DNA of 64,000 nt from the NCBI RefSeq assembly GCF_016907475.1, contig NZ_JAFBCA010000001.1:62001-126000 (forward strand). Reading direction: 5' to 3'. Under the pieces are notes generated by a model, which saw nothing but the letters and a program-made list of their open reading frames with translations, made no database searches and had not been told where the DNA came from. This DNA is from Nocardioides cavernae (GTDB taxonomy: Bacteria; Actinomycetota; Actinomycetes; Propionibacteriales; Nocardioidaceae). The position numbers and the translations under genes are program-made. Shown piece by piece: positions 33,233-41,868 of the stretch; the stretch's first letter is position 1, and the number at the start of each line of letters is the position of its first letter.

Positions 33233-34075
33233 TCAGTACTGGCGCGGCGTGGAGCCGTAGCCCGTGCCGTCGATGTCCTGGTCGGCACTCTGGTCGTAGA
33301 CCGCGGTGCTTCCGTTGGTGGCGCTGGTGGCGTGGCTCCCGGCGGTGCCGGAGGGAGCGAGGTCCTGGGCAGCGGACTTCGCCTGGTCGCGCACGGACGG
33401 GGCGTTCTCGGCGTGCGCCTTCATCCGCGGAGCCTCACGCTCCGCGGTGGTCAGGTAGCCCTCCCACCGCTGCTGCATCGGGCGGATGAGTCCGCCGCCG
33501 ACTCCGACGATGATGACGCCCGCAACGGTGGCCAGGATGGCGACCAGCACCGGCATGGTGACGGTGGTGGCGACACCCACCTGGTTGAGCGCCGCGACGA
33601 CGCCGAGGAAGATGATGAACGCCGAAGCGACATTGGCCAGCACGCGGCCGTAGGACAGGCCGCCGATCATGTTCTCCAACAGTCCCTTGACCGCGGCCGC
33701 GATGGACGCCGCGACGACGAGGATGATGATCGCGACGACGAGGCTCGGCAGGAACCGGATGACGTCCTCGATCAGACGGCTGATCGGGTTCGCACCGAAG
33801 ACGCCGAAGGAGAGCTGGAGCACGAACAGCAGCAGTGTGTAGTAGATGAGCTTGGCGACGATGTCGCTCGCATCCATCTTCGAGTTCGACAGAGCCCGCT
33901 TGATCCCGCCGCGCTCGACGGCCCGGTCGAAGCCGGCCCGCTCGAGCAGCGCGTTCAGGGCCTTGGCGATGACCTTGGCGATGATGATGCCGACGACCAG
34001 GATGACCAGGAACAGTGCCAGCTTGGGCACGAACTCGGCGATCGTGCTCAAGCCGTCACGTAGTGCGTCTCTCAT
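33233..34075 (-). CDS. small mechanosensitive-channel-like membrane protein
   Basis: A 280-residue protein with about four membrane helices (FVPKLALFLVILVVGIIIAKVIAKAL, LLLFVLQLSFGVFG, FLPSLVVAIIILVVAASIAAAV and VGVATTVTMPVLVAILATVAGVIIVGVGGGLI). It matches the conserved helix unit of MscS-like proteins, but the soluble beta domain of true MscS is absent. The C-terminal tail is polar and glycine-poor. It may help osmotic protection. ATG 34075 is preferred to an earlier start because the helix begins at once. Confidence 0.75.
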   Translation of the reverse strand: MRDALRDGLSTIAEFVPKLALFLVILVVGIIIAKVIAKALNALLERAGFDRAVERGGIKRALSNSKMDASDIVAKLIYYTLLLFVLQLSFGVFGANPISRLIEDVIRFLPSLVVAIIILVVAASIAAAVKGLLENMIGGLSYGRVLANVASAFIIFLGVVAALNQVGVATTVTMPVLVAILATVAGVIIVGVGGGLIRPMQQRWEGYLTTAEREAPRMKAHAENAPSVRDQAKSAAQDLAPSGTAGSHATSATNGSTAVYDQSADQDIDGTGYGSTPRQY

Positions 34076-34202
34076 GTGTCCTCCGTCCGCGGCGGGTGCC
34101 ACCGTCGTCCCATCACGGGGATGAGGGACGTCAGCGCGAGCCACCGCTCTTAGTGGTTTACAACGTAAGTCGTACCCACCGCGTGAAGGCTCATGCGACT
34201 CC

Positions 34203-34238
34203 GACGGGCGACTTCACCCCTACAGAGGGACGCCCGTC
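34203..34238 (-). terminator. hairpin after TetR gene
   Basis: GACGGGCG (34203-34210) pairs with CGCCCGTC (34231-34238) around a 20-base loop, about 48 bases downstream of the TetR stop at 34286 on the minus strand. Possible terminator for that gene. Confidence 0.45.
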
Positions 34239-34285
34239 ACGCCTGGCTGCGCTGTCCGGGACGTCGTCCACCCGTGAGATGACTG

Positions 34286-35044
34286 TCAGGTGGAGTCGCT
34301 CACGTGCTCGTTGCGGGTGATGGTCATCCGATCGAGCAGCGCCTCGAGGGCCTCCTCGAACTCGACCGCCGACCTGTCCTCCGACAGCCGGTCCCGGAGT
34401 CGTGCGACTGTGAGGTACTGGGACGTTCCGGGTTCACCGGTCTGGTCATCGAGGACGTCCAACGGGCCGACGTCCGCACCGTGCACCGCGACCTCGAGCA
34501 ACAAGTGACCGAGCAGAAAGCTCGTGTAGGCGCGGTAACCCTCGACGGCGGCCTCGTCGCTGAATCCTTCCGCGACGAGCCCCGAGAGGAAGGTCTCGAC
34601 CCACTCCAGGCTGCGAAGCGGGGGCCGCAACCACGGCGCCTCCGCCGGGCGCGATGCCACCAGCGGGAACGCCTTGGGATGAGCGAGCGCCATCCGACGG
34701 ACACCATGGGCAAGCCGTTGCAGGAAGTCCTGCCACCCGTCCTCCGGCGCATCGAGGACGACCTCGTCCGACTGCACGTCGGAGACCAGCGACTCCACGA
34801 CCGCGTCGAGGAGCTCCTCCTTGCTGGGCACGTAGCGGTACAGCGCCATCGCCTCCACGCCCAGCTGTTCGCCCAGCCGTCGCATGGTGAGGCCGGGAAG
34901 ACCGTTGTCGTCGATGAAGTCGAGGGCTGCCGACACGATCCGGTCCCTGCTCAGAGGGACCCGCGCCGACGGGGCCGGTTCGTCCTCGACCGCCGCCCGG
35001 TCAGCGTCCGGGTACTCACCCTGGGTCGGGTCTTCCTCACTCAC
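34286..35044 (-). CDS. TetR-family regulator of the tetracycline-repressor class
   Basis: A 252-residue regulator. The helix-turn-helix is RIVSAALDFIDDNGLPGLTMRRLGEQLGVEAMALYRYVPSKEELLDAVVE, and the C-terminal domain (WVETFLSGLVAEGFSDEAAVEGYRAYTSFLLGHLL) is of the TetR_C_1 class. GTG 35044 has GGGGAG five bases upstream. A 20-residue acidic tail precedes the DNA-binding domain. It is divergent from the SulP anion transporter gene and may regulate it. Confidence 0.85.
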   Translation of the reverse strand: MSEEDPTQGEYPDADRAAVEDEPAPSARVPLSRDRIVSAALDFIDDNGLPGLTMRRLGEQLGVEAMALYRYVPSKEELLDAVVESLVSDVQSDEVVLDAPEDGWQDFLQRLAHGVRRMALAHPKAFPLVASRPAEAPWLRPPLRSLEWVETFLSGLVAEGFSDEAAVEGYRAYTSFLLGHLLLEVAVHGADVGPLDVLDDQTGEPGTSQYLTVARLRDRLSEDRSAVEFEEALEALLDRMTITRNEHVSDST

Positions 35045-35220
35045 GCTGGCTCCCCTGCGGCAGGATCTCGGCTGGCGCCCCACGGTAGCGCGGGCGCTGC
35101 GGGGACCGTGGCGAGGAGGTCACCCAGTCCGGGCGGTGCGGACCCACCATCCGAGGTGATGTCCTCGGGCGTACTGGACAGGCCCGCGCCGGACGGGAAG
35201 GCCGACCGAGAGGAGCGGCA

Positions 35221-36963
35221 GTGGCAGCGACCTCTCGCCTCGGTGCCCTCTCACGCACGATCCCGGGGCTGGTGATGCTGCGGTCCTACCGACCGGCCCT
35301 GTTCGGCAAGGACCTGGTTGCCGGACTCGTGCTCACCACGCTGCTGGTCCCGCAGGGGATGGCGTACGCCGAGCTGGCGGGCCTGCCGGCCATCACCGGT
35401 CTGTACACGACCATCCTCGCGTTGCTCGGCTACGCACTGTTCGGTCCGTCCCGGGTGCTCGTCCTCGGTCCGGACTCATCGCTCGGCCCGATGATCGCCG
35501 CGATCGTCGTTCCGTTCGTCGCAGCCGACGGAGACCCGGCGACGGCCGTCGCGTACGCCTCCGTGCTTGCCCTCCTGGTGGGTGCGATCACCGTGCTCGC
35601 CGGGGTGTTCAACCTCGGCTTCATCGCCGACCTCCTGTCGAAGCCGACCCAGATCGGCTACATGAACGGCCTCGCGCTCACGATCCTCGTCAGCCAGCTG
35701 CCCAAGCTGTTCGGGTTCTCCGTCGACGCGGACGGCCTGATCGGTGAGGCGGTCGCGTTCGTCGAGGCGGTCGGTGACGGGGAGACCGTTGGCGCCTCGT
35801 TGGCGGTCGGGGCAGCATGCCTGGTCCTGATCGTGGGACTTCAGCGCCTGTGGCCGATCTTCCCGGCCGTGCTCGCCGCCGTCGTCCTCGCGATCGCCGC
35901 CGTCGCCGCGTTCGACCTCGCGGACCGAGGCGTCGACCTGGTCGGAGAGCTCCCCTCGGGTTTCCCACCGCTCACGTTTCCGACGGTGCCGATCGGCGAC
36001 CTGGGACTCCTGCTCGCCGGCGCCCTCGGCATCTCACTGGTCTCGCTCACCGACACCATCTCGACCGCGTCCGTGTTCGCCGACAAGACCGGGGACGAGA
36101 TCGACGGGGACCGCGAGATGATCGGCGTCGGCGCGGCCAGCATCGCCGCGGGATGCTTCCAGGGGTTCCCGGTCAGCACCAGTGGGTCGCGGACCGCCGT
36201 CGCGTTCCAGAGCGGCGCGCGAACCCAGGTCACCGGCCTGGTCGGAGCGGCAGCGATCGTGGCGTTGCTCGTCGTCGCGCCCGGGCTGCTCCGCAACCTT
36301 CCGCAGCCAGCGCTCGCAGCAGTCGTCATCGCCGCATCGCTGTCCCTCGCGGACCTCGCCGGACTGCGTCGGCTCCGGCGCCAACGCCGCTCCGACTTCG
36401 TCCTCGCCCTCATCGCCTTCCTCAGCGTCGCCCTCCTGGGGGTGCTGTACGGCATCGCTGCGGCCGTCGGCATGTCCATCCTCAACGTGTTCCGCCGCGT
36501 CTGGTGGCCCCACCAGGCGATCCTCGGCCGCGCAGGTGACGTCCGCGGCTACCACGACACCGCCTACCGCCAGACCACCGAGCACCTGCCCGGTCTCGCG
36601 ATCTACCGGTTCGACGCACCGCTGCTGTTCGCGAACGCGCGCACGTTCCGCAACCAGGTACGCCGTCTCGCTGCCATCGAGCCGCGGCCCGCGTGGATCA
36701 TCGTCGCGGCGGAACCGATCACCGACGTCGACACCACCGCGGCAGACATGCTCGCCGACCTCGACGCCGACCTCGACGGGGCCGGGACGCGGCTGGTCTT
36801 CGCGGAGCTGAAGGATGCCGTGCAGACCAAGGTCGAAAGATACGGAGTTCCGACCCTGAGCGACGACCGCTTCTACCCGACCATCCGCACCGCGGTCGAC
36901 GCCTACGCGACCGCGCAGTCAGTCACCTGGGTGCCCGGGCCCAGTCCCTATCGCCTGGACTGA
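35221..36963 (+). CDS. SulP-family anion transporter with STAS domain
   Basis: A 580-residue SLC26/SulP permease. The N-terminal signature PQGMAYAELAGLPAITGLYT is intact. About 12 to 14 hydrophobic helices follow, with TISTASVFADKTGDEIDGDREMIGVG and VSTSGSRTAVAFQSGART in the core, and a C-terminal STAS domain (LPGLAIYRFDAPLLFANARTFRNQVRRL). It could import sulfate, bicarbonate or similar anions. GTG start with GAGAGGAG ahead. Confidence 0.88.
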   Translation: MAATSRLGALSRTIPGLVMLRSYRPALFGKDLVAGLVLTTLLVPQGMAYAELAGLPAITGLYTTILALLGYALFGPSRVLVLGPDSSLGPMIAAIVVPFVAADGDPATAVAYASVLALLVGAITVLAGVFNLGFIADLLSKPTQIGYMNGLALTILVSQLPKLFGFSVDADGLIGEAVAFVEAVGDGETVGASLAVGAACLVLIVGLQRLWPIFPAVLAAVVLAIAAVAAFDLADRGVDLVGELPSGFPPLTFPTVPIGDLGLLLAGALGISLVSLTDTISTASVFADKTGDEIDGDREMIGVGAASIAAGCFQGFPVSTSGSRTAVAFQSGARTQVTGLVGAAAIVALLVVAPGLLRNLPQPALAAVVIAASLSLADLAGLRRLRRQRRSDFVLALIAFLSVALLGVLYGIAAAVGMSILNVFRRVWWPHQAILGRAGDVRGYHDTAYRQTTEHLPGLAIYRFDAPLLFANARTFRNQVRRLAAIEPRPAWIIVAAEPITDVDTTAADMLADLDADLDGAGTRLVFAELKDAVQTKVERYGVPTLSDDRFYPTIRTAVDAYATAQSVTWVPGPSPYRLD

Positions 36964-37352
36964 CCGACGTCGCCCGGTCCCGGCAGGTCGCCGGTCGCCG
37001 CCCATTGCGTCGCAGCCACCCGCTCTGCGAGCGGGAAGGCCCGCGCCTGCCCTGGAAGCAGGATGCTGAAGACCCGCATGGCCGGTCCTACCCACGGTGC
37101 GTCGGTGACGACCGCAATGCGTTCGAAAGATGACGCGTGGCGTGCACCGAGCTTGAGGTCCTCCCACACCGCCTCTCGTTCGTACTCGTCGAAGTCCGGG
37201 CCGAGGACGTAGACGAGGCGCACCCGGCCGTGCTCGGCGATCGCAGACTCAACGGCGGGAACCAGGACGTCGCGGTAGTCCTCCTCCTCGACGTCATCGA
37301 TCGCCTCGAGCCCGACGACACCGACAGGCATGTCATTGAGAACCCGGATCAC
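36948..37352 (-). CDS. SpoIIAA-like (STAS/SEC14) protein
   Basis: A 134-residue protein of the SpoIIAA-like fold: MIRVLNDMPVGVVGLEAIDDVEEEDYRDVLVPAVESAIAEHGRVRLVYVL and FERIAVVTDAPWVGPAMRVFSIL. It lacks the phosphorylation serine region of true anti-sigma antagonists as far as I can see. Its C-terminal coding end overlaps the SulP coding end by 16 bases, convergently. Confidence 0.75.
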   Translation of the reverse strand: MIRVLNDMPVGVVGLEAIDDVEEEDYRDVLVPAVESAIAEHGRVRLVYVLGPDFDEYEREAVWEDLKLGARHASSFERIAVVTDAPWVGPAMRVFSILLPGQARAFPLAERVAATQWAATGDLPGPGDVGQSRR

Positions 37353-37589
37353 GTGATCACTCTCCCTCCACCGGCGACGCTAGGTGCGCCAGCACGGCCC
37401 CGGATCACCCCCTGCGGACGAGGTGACCGCGACATCGGCTCACCCTGATCCGAGCTGAAACACGGATGGCGGCGCGGCGCTTGTGGTGATTCGTGGCAAC
37501 AACGACCTCACCCGCGGCCTCGACGTCCGCCTCGCGCGGCCGGACTGCGTTCCGTGATGCCCCGGCGCGCAAGCCCTAGGCTGCGGTGG
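37353..37589. other. intergenic, no gene recognised
   Basis: About 237 bases separate the two divergent genes. I see no convincing promoter box or repeat, only a locally AT-richer part near 37480. Confidence 0.35.
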
Positions 37590-38369
37590 GTGACGGACAC
37601 GGGTGTGAACGCGCCGGGACGGCGGCTGTCGTACGTCGGTTTCGCGCTGGTGGTGATCGGCTACCTCGCCGTGATCAAGGGCGTCGGCTTCGTCGCGGGG
37701 TCGGCGTGGGACCTCGACGACGGCCTGTACACGACCGAGGACGTCATCCTCGGCATGTGGCTGCCGCTGGGCGCCGCGCTGGTCTACACCTACGCGATCG
37801 CCGCCTGGCTCGGGTGGCTGCGGCCGGTCCTGCACGACGACAAGCCCGTGCAGCGGTGGGTGTGGGCCGTCCCCGTCATCTTCGTGGTGTGCATCGCGAT
37901 GGCGATCGACTACGCCGACCTGGCCGACAAGACGCTCGGCTTCGTCCTCGCCCTGCTCGTCGCCACCCAGCTCGTCGGCTGGGGCGAGGAGGGCATGTTC
38001 CGCGGCATCGGCGTGGTGACGCTCCGCTCGCACGGCCTGACCGAGGGCAAGGTCGCGCTCTGGTCGAGCGTGGTGTTCGGTGCTGTCCACATCAGCAACG
38101 CGCTGACCGGTGAGCTGAGGAGCGCGCTCCCCCAGGCCGTCGCGGTCAGCTTCGCCGGCTACTTCTTCTACCTGATCCGCCGGGCCAGCGGTGGCAACGC
38201 CGTCAACTCGGTCATCCACGGACTCTTCGACTTCTCGATCCTCACCGGCAGCGCGATCCTCGTCGACCAGGGCGCCTACCTCGGATCGGTGGCCGCGATC
38301 CTGGCCTACCTGGTGGTGGGCGTCCTGCTGGTCGTCCGGCGCAGGCACATTGAGCCTGCACAGGCCTGA
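37590..38369 (+). CDS. CPBP-family intramembrane metalloprotease
   Basis: A 259-residue membrane protein with about seven helices and a complete CPBP/Abi active site: Glu133-Glu134...Arg138 (GEEGMFRG), His167 and Asn170 (GAVHISNAL), and His210 (NSVIHGLFDF). Such proteins cleave membrane proteins or prenylated substrates. GTG 37590 is preferred to the upstream ATG because the first helix starts nearby. Single gene. Confidence 0.85.
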   Translation: MTDTGVNAPGRRLSYVGFALVVIGYLAVIKGVGFVAGSAWDLDDGLYTTEDVILGMWLPLGAALVYTYAIAAWLGWLRPVLHDDKPVQRWVWAVPVIFVVCIAMAIDYADLADKTLGFVLALLVATQLVGWGEEGMFRGIGVVTLRSHGLTEGKVALWSSVVFGAVHISNALTGELRSALPQAVAVSFAGYFFYLIRRASGGNAVNSVIHGLFDFSILTGSAILVDQGAYLGSVAAILAYLVVGVLLVVRRRHIEPAQA

Positions 38370-38393
38370 CTGTCTCCGAACGAGGTCGCGCAG

Positions 38394-38783
38394 TCAGGGG
38401 CGGCTCAGCCGACGCCACCCGCCCTGGCGGTTGTGCTCGACGATCTCGGCCAGGATGCCGGTGATCGCGTCGCGGTCGATCGCGTCGTCCGCGTAGATCT
38501 GGATCGACCGGGCGGTCAGGTTGTCGTGCCCTTGGTTGATGACGCCGGCGGGATCGCTGACGGTCGGGTCGTAGAGGAAGAGGTTGACGTGGTCCTTCGT
38601 CGCCAGGATGGCGCACACGTTGCCCTCGAGGACGAAGTAGGGCTGGACCGTCCGCTTGATCGTCTCCTCGATCTCGGGATCGGTGGCCCAGACGATCTCG
38701 CGCAGCTGCTCGCAGATCGACTGCTGCCACTCGGGCAGCTTCGCGATGTAGGCGTCGACTCCCGGATGTGCCCGTCCCGTCAT
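38394..38783 (-). CDS. DUF1801-family protein
   Basis: A 129-residue protein with the DUF1801 pattern: VDAYIAKLPEWQQSICEQLREIVWATDPEIEETIKRTVQPYFVLEGNVCAILATKDHVNLFLY, then the ending IVEHNRQGGWRRLSRP. The function of the family is not established. There is no signal peptide. A conserved basic end follows the DUF part. It is close to the aldo-keto reductase gene on the same strand. Confidence 0.7.
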   Translation of the reverse strand: MTGRAHPGVDAYIAKLPEWQQSICEQLREIVWATDPEIEETIKRTVQPYFVLEGNVCAILATKDHVNLFLYDPTVSDPAGVINQGHDNLTARSIQIYADDAIDRDAITGILAEIVEHNRQGGWRRLSRP

Positions 38784-38808
38784 GCACGGATTGTGGCAGG
38801 GAGCCGAC

Positions 38809-39801
38809 CTACCAGCGAGCGTGCACCTGCCCCCGGATGTGCCGGTCGTAGAGGTCGGCCACGCCCTCGAGGAAGGCGACCGGCAGCTCGCCGACGAGCC
38901 CGGCGGCGGCGTTCGCCCGGGCCTGGTCGACGTTGCGCGCGCCCGGGATGACGGTCGAGACCCCGGGCTGCTGCCAGATCCAGGCGACGGCGGCCTGCGC
39001 CGGGGTGACGTCGATGCCCGAGTCGGAGACGAGCGCGGAGAACTCCCGCGCCGCCTCGACGCCGGTCGCGTAGTCGACGCCGGAGAAGGTCTCGCCGACG
39101 TCGAAGGCGCTGCCGTCCCGGTTGTAGGTGCGGTGGTCGTCCGCGGCGAACGTGGTGTCGAGGTCGTACTTCCCGGACAGCAGCCCCGAGGCCAGCGGCA
39201 CCCGGGCGATGATGCCCACACCTGCGGAGGCCGCCGCGGGGAGGACCTCGTCGAGCGGCTTCATCCGGAAGGCGTTGAGGATGATCTGCACGCTGGCGAC
39301 GTGGGGCCGGGCGATCGCGCTGAGCGCCTGGGCGGCGGTCTCGACGCTGACGCCGTACGCCGCGATCACGCCATCGTCGACGAGCTGGTCGAGGACGTCG
39401 TACGTCTGGTCGTCGTCGATGACCTCGCTCGGCGGGCAGTGCAGCTGCACCAGGTCGACCGTGTCCACCCCGAGGTTGCTGCGTGAGCGGTCCAGCCACT
39501 GGCGGAAGCTCGGCTCGACGTAGCTCGCCGGCACCTGCTCGGCGCGGCGGCCCATCTTGGTCGCGACGGTGAAGCCGGCATCCGGGTGCGCCGCGACGAA
39601 GCGGCCCACCAGCTGTTCGCTGCGGCCGTCGCCGTACACGTCGGCGGTGTCGAAGAACGTCACGCCGGCCTCGGCCGACGCCTCCAGCACGGCCATCGCG
39701 TCGGCCTCGCTGACGTCGCCCCAGTCAGCGCCGAGCTGCCACGTGCCGAGACCGACGACCGAGACCTCGCGGCCGGTCCTTCCGAGGGTGCGGTGCTCCA
39801 T
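38809..39801 (-). CDS. aldo/keto reductase
   Basis: A 330-residue AKR (TIM barrel) with the catalytic set Asp and Tyr (FFDTADVYGDGRSEQ), Lys (VATKMGRR) and His (VQLHCPPSEV). The C-terminal cofactor strand PGVSTVIPGARNVDQARAN is intact. The substrate is unknown. ATG 39801 is chosen because the family usually begins MEHRTLGRTG. Confidence 0.87.
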   Translation of the reverse strand: MEHRTLGRTGREVSVVGLGTWQLGADWGDVSEADAMAVLEASAEAGVTFFDTADVYGDGRSEQLVGRFVAAHPDAGFTVATKMGRRAEQVPASYVEPSFRQWLDRSRSNLGVDTVDLVQLHCPPSEVIDDDQTYDVLDQLVDDGVIAAYGVSVETAAQALSAIARPHVASVQIILNAFRMKPLDEVLPAAASAGVGIIARVPLASGLLSGKYDLDTTFAADDHRTYNRDGSAFDVGETFSGVDYATGVEAAREFSALVSDSGIDVTPAQAAVAWIWQQPGVSTVIPGARNVDQARANAAAGLVGELPVAFLEGVADLYDRHIRGQVHARW

Positions 39802-39915
39802 GGGAGCGAGTCTCACAGTCCCGGCAAGCCGCGGCCTCCCACAGCGGGGTGACCTCTGGCCCGCAGCGCACCTTCGCCCCTACCGTGGGAGCCCCGCCGA
39901 CCGGAGGTGACGACC

Positions 39916-40566
39916 GTGGCCCGACCGCTGCCCCTCCCCGCGCCGCGGCCCGTCCTCCACCCGCTGCGCACCACGGACTCGGCGCGCAGCACGATCCGCC
40001 GGCTGTCCCACCACCGGATGCGGGTCACCATCGACCACCAGCCGCTGGCCGGCGTCACGCCGCCGATGCTGCTGTGGTGGTTCCGCCACATCGGCGACGA
40101 GATCGACTACGCCGGCGAGCGGATGTCGGGCTACCTCGCGTGGCACCCGCTCGACCACATCACCTGGGAGCTGGCCCGCCCGGCACCGAGCGGCGGCGCG
40201 GACGAGGGCGCGAGCTATCGGATCGTCGAGGCGTTCGGGCGCGACGAGCGCTTCCGCGTGGACTCCGTCGAACGGGTCGAGAAGCTCGACGAGACCGGCA
40301 TCCGGCTCGTACGACGGATCGCCGGGGTGCGGATCTTCCAGCTCGAGCACACCTGGTCGTGGGGACCCGACGGGACGCACTACGTCAGCGTGATGGACCT
40401 CGGGTCGCGCCTCCGGGCGGCCGCGCCGGTCAACCGCCACCTCACCTCACGCGTCTTCCCGCCCGCCATGGCCGAGGCATGGGTGAGGCACAACGTCGAG
40501 GAGGTCGGCGTGCTCGAGCACCTCCTGCCCGACGTATCAAAGTCATCCTTGCGCCCTCCTGTCTGA
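39916..40566 (+). CDS. DAPG-hydrolase-like (PhlG/SRPBCC-related) protein
   Basis: A 216-residue protein. RVTIDHQPLAGVTPPMLLWWFRHIG and GYLAWHPLDHITWEL, with the C-terminal VRHNVEEVGVLEHLLP, resemble the zinc-dependent 2,4-diacetylphloroglucinol hydrolase PhlG and related proteins. The His/Glu zinc ligands appear present. It may hydrolyse a carbon-carbon bond next to a ketone, or be a binding protein. GTG 39916 is favoured because GGAGGTG lies 6 bases upstream. It is followed by an overlapping hairpin. Confidence 0.7.
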   Translation: MARPLPLPAPRPVLHPLRTTDSARSTIRRLSHHRMRVTIDHQPLAGVTPPMLLWWFRHIGDEIDYAGERMSGYLAWHPLDHITWELARPAPSGGADEGASYRIVEAFGRDERFRVDSVERVEKLDETGIRLVRRIAGVRIFQLEHTWSWGPDGTHYVSVMDLGSRLRAAAPVNRHLTSRVFPPAMAEAWVRHNVEEVGVLEHLLPDVSKSSLRPPV

Positions 40567-40590
40567 GTGGAGGTAAAGACTCAGGAGGGC
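40553..40590 (+). promoter_or_regulatory. hairpin sequestering a Shine-Dalgarno site
   Basis: GCCCTCCTG (40553-40561) pairs with CAGGAGGGC (40582-40590), a perfect 9-bp stem. The 3' arm contains the AGGAGG of the gene at 40593. The 5' arm lies inside the last codons of the upstream gene, whose stop is 40564-40566. Translating ribosomes would open the stem, so translation of the small gene is probably coupled to the upstream gene. Confidence 0.6.
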
Positions 40591-40592
40591 TC

Positions 40593-40829
40593 ATGTACGT
40601 GATGTACCGCGTCGCCTATGCGCCCGGGCCGGAGGATCCGCCCGAGCGCGACCGCACGCTCCGAGACTTCACAGCCGTGACCGGCCGTGAGGCCGAGAAG
40701 GCCGCACGCGAGTGGGCCACCAGCCGCAACCAGCAGCGACCCCCGGAGCTCCGCGAGCAGTGGCCGTGGGTCCTGGAGCGGTGGAACGGGCGGATCCGGG
40801 ACTGGGAGCAGATCAACGCGATCCCGTAG
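40593..40829 (+). CDS. small hypothetical protein
   Basis: A 78-residue charged soluble protein of unknown role: YVMYRVAYAPGPEDPPERDRTLRD, then a helix with AEKAAREWATSRN, then WPWVLERWNGRIRDWEQINAI with four tryptophans. AGGAGGG lies 3 bases before the ATG. Conserved regulation by the preceding hairpin suggests a true gene. Confidence 0.6.
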   Translation: MYVMYRVAYAPGPEDPPERDRTLRDFTAVTGREAEKAAREWATSRNQQRPPELREQWPWVLERWNGRIRDWEQINAIP

Positions 40830-40886
40830 GACCGTCCTGACGACGTGAGGCCGGCGGGCACCAGCAGTTGGGCGGACACCCGGTGC

Positions 40887-41780
40887 TCAAGATGATCCTG
40901 TGCCGTCTGCCGTGGTTGCCCCCGGGGCGAGGAACGCTGCTGCGATGGGCGCGAACTCGTCGTGGTGCTGGAGGATCCCTCCATGCCCGGAGTTCGGGTA
41001 GATGATCAGCTGCGAGCCCTTGATCCGGCGGTGCAGGTCCTCGGACAGGATCGACGGCACCATCCGATCGTTGTCGCCGTTGGCGATCAGGGTCGGCTGG
41101 GTGATCACCGAGAGGTCGTCGGGTGAACCCCGCCCCCACCTCTTGATCGCCGCGAGCTGCGTCTGGAACCCCCGCGGCTTCATCGGCGAGTCCCGGTCGG
41201 CGGCGCGTTCCTCGAGGCGCTTCACGAACGCCTTGGCCGCCGCCTTGCCCGACGCGTCACGGTTGAAGAAGAGGAATTCCTTCGGGTCCGAGCGCGTCAG
41301 GGCGGCTCGAAGGATGTCGTAGTAGGTCGTGCGCGCGACCTTGTCCATGTCCTTGCCGCCCTTGGGACCGGTGCCGGTCAGGACGAGCCTGCGCACGAGG
41401 CCGGGGTCCTTGACGATGAGCGCCTGGGCGACCATGCCGCCCATCGAGAAGGAGAAGACGTCGATCGTGTGGTGGCCCAGCGCCCGGACGAAGGTGAGGG
41501 CATCGTCGGCCATCGCCTCGATCGTGTCGGGCACCGTGCCGGACGAGGCCCCGACGCCCCGGTTGTCGAAGGTGATCACGTGCCGGTGGGCGGCGATGGC
41601 GTCCACGATCCGAGGATCCCAGTTGTCCAGGGTTGCGGCCAGGTGCACGAAGAAGACGACCGGGACACCACCCGTCGGGCCGAGCTCCCGATAGGCGAAG
41701 GTGACGCCACCTGCCGTGATCTCACGCGTGGGCGCGTCCTTGTAGGCCGTGACGGTGTGGTCTGACGCGTGGTTGCTCAT
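40887..41780 (-). CDS. alpha/beta hydrolase
   Basis: A 297-residue alpha/beta-fold hydrolase. The nucleophile is Ser112 in FSFSMGGM, the acid Asp236 or Asp238 (NGDNDRMVP) and His266 (NSGHGGIL). The lid has a Lys-rich helix (AAKAFVKRLEERAADRDS). It may act as esterase, lactonase or haloalkane-type enzyme. It is divergent from a TetR gene with an operator between, so it is likely its target. Confidence 0.85.
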   Translation of the reverse strand: MSNHASDHTVTAYKDAPTREITAGGVTFAYRELGPTGGVPVVFFVHLAATLDNWDPRIVDAIAAHRHVITFDNRGVGASSGTVPDTIEAMADDALTFVRALGHHTIDVFSFSMGGMVAQALIVKDPGLVRRLVLTGTGPKGGKDMDKVARTTYYDILRAALTRSDPKEFLFFNRDASGKAAAKAFVKRLEERAADRDSPMKPRGFQTQLAAIKRWGRGSPDDLSVITQPTLIANGDNDRMVPSILSEDLHRRIKGSQLIIYPNSGHGGILQHHDEFAPIAAAFLAPGATTADGTGSS

Positions 41781-41801
41781 CGTGAACTCGCCTGTCTGCC
41801 T

Positions 41802-41829
41802 ATCGTAGTATTACGATCGTCAGACTACG
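41802..41829. promoter_or_regulatory. TetR-type operator
   Basis: ATCGTAGTATTACGAT (41802-41817) is an inverted repeat of ATCGTA and TACGAT. A second arm ACTACG (41824-41829) matches CGTAGT (41804-41809). It lies between the divergent hydrolase and TetR genes. Confidence 0.65.
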
Positions 41830-41868
41830 ACTCAGAGGTCCCGAGGACCAGACCCCGGAGGATGCCGG

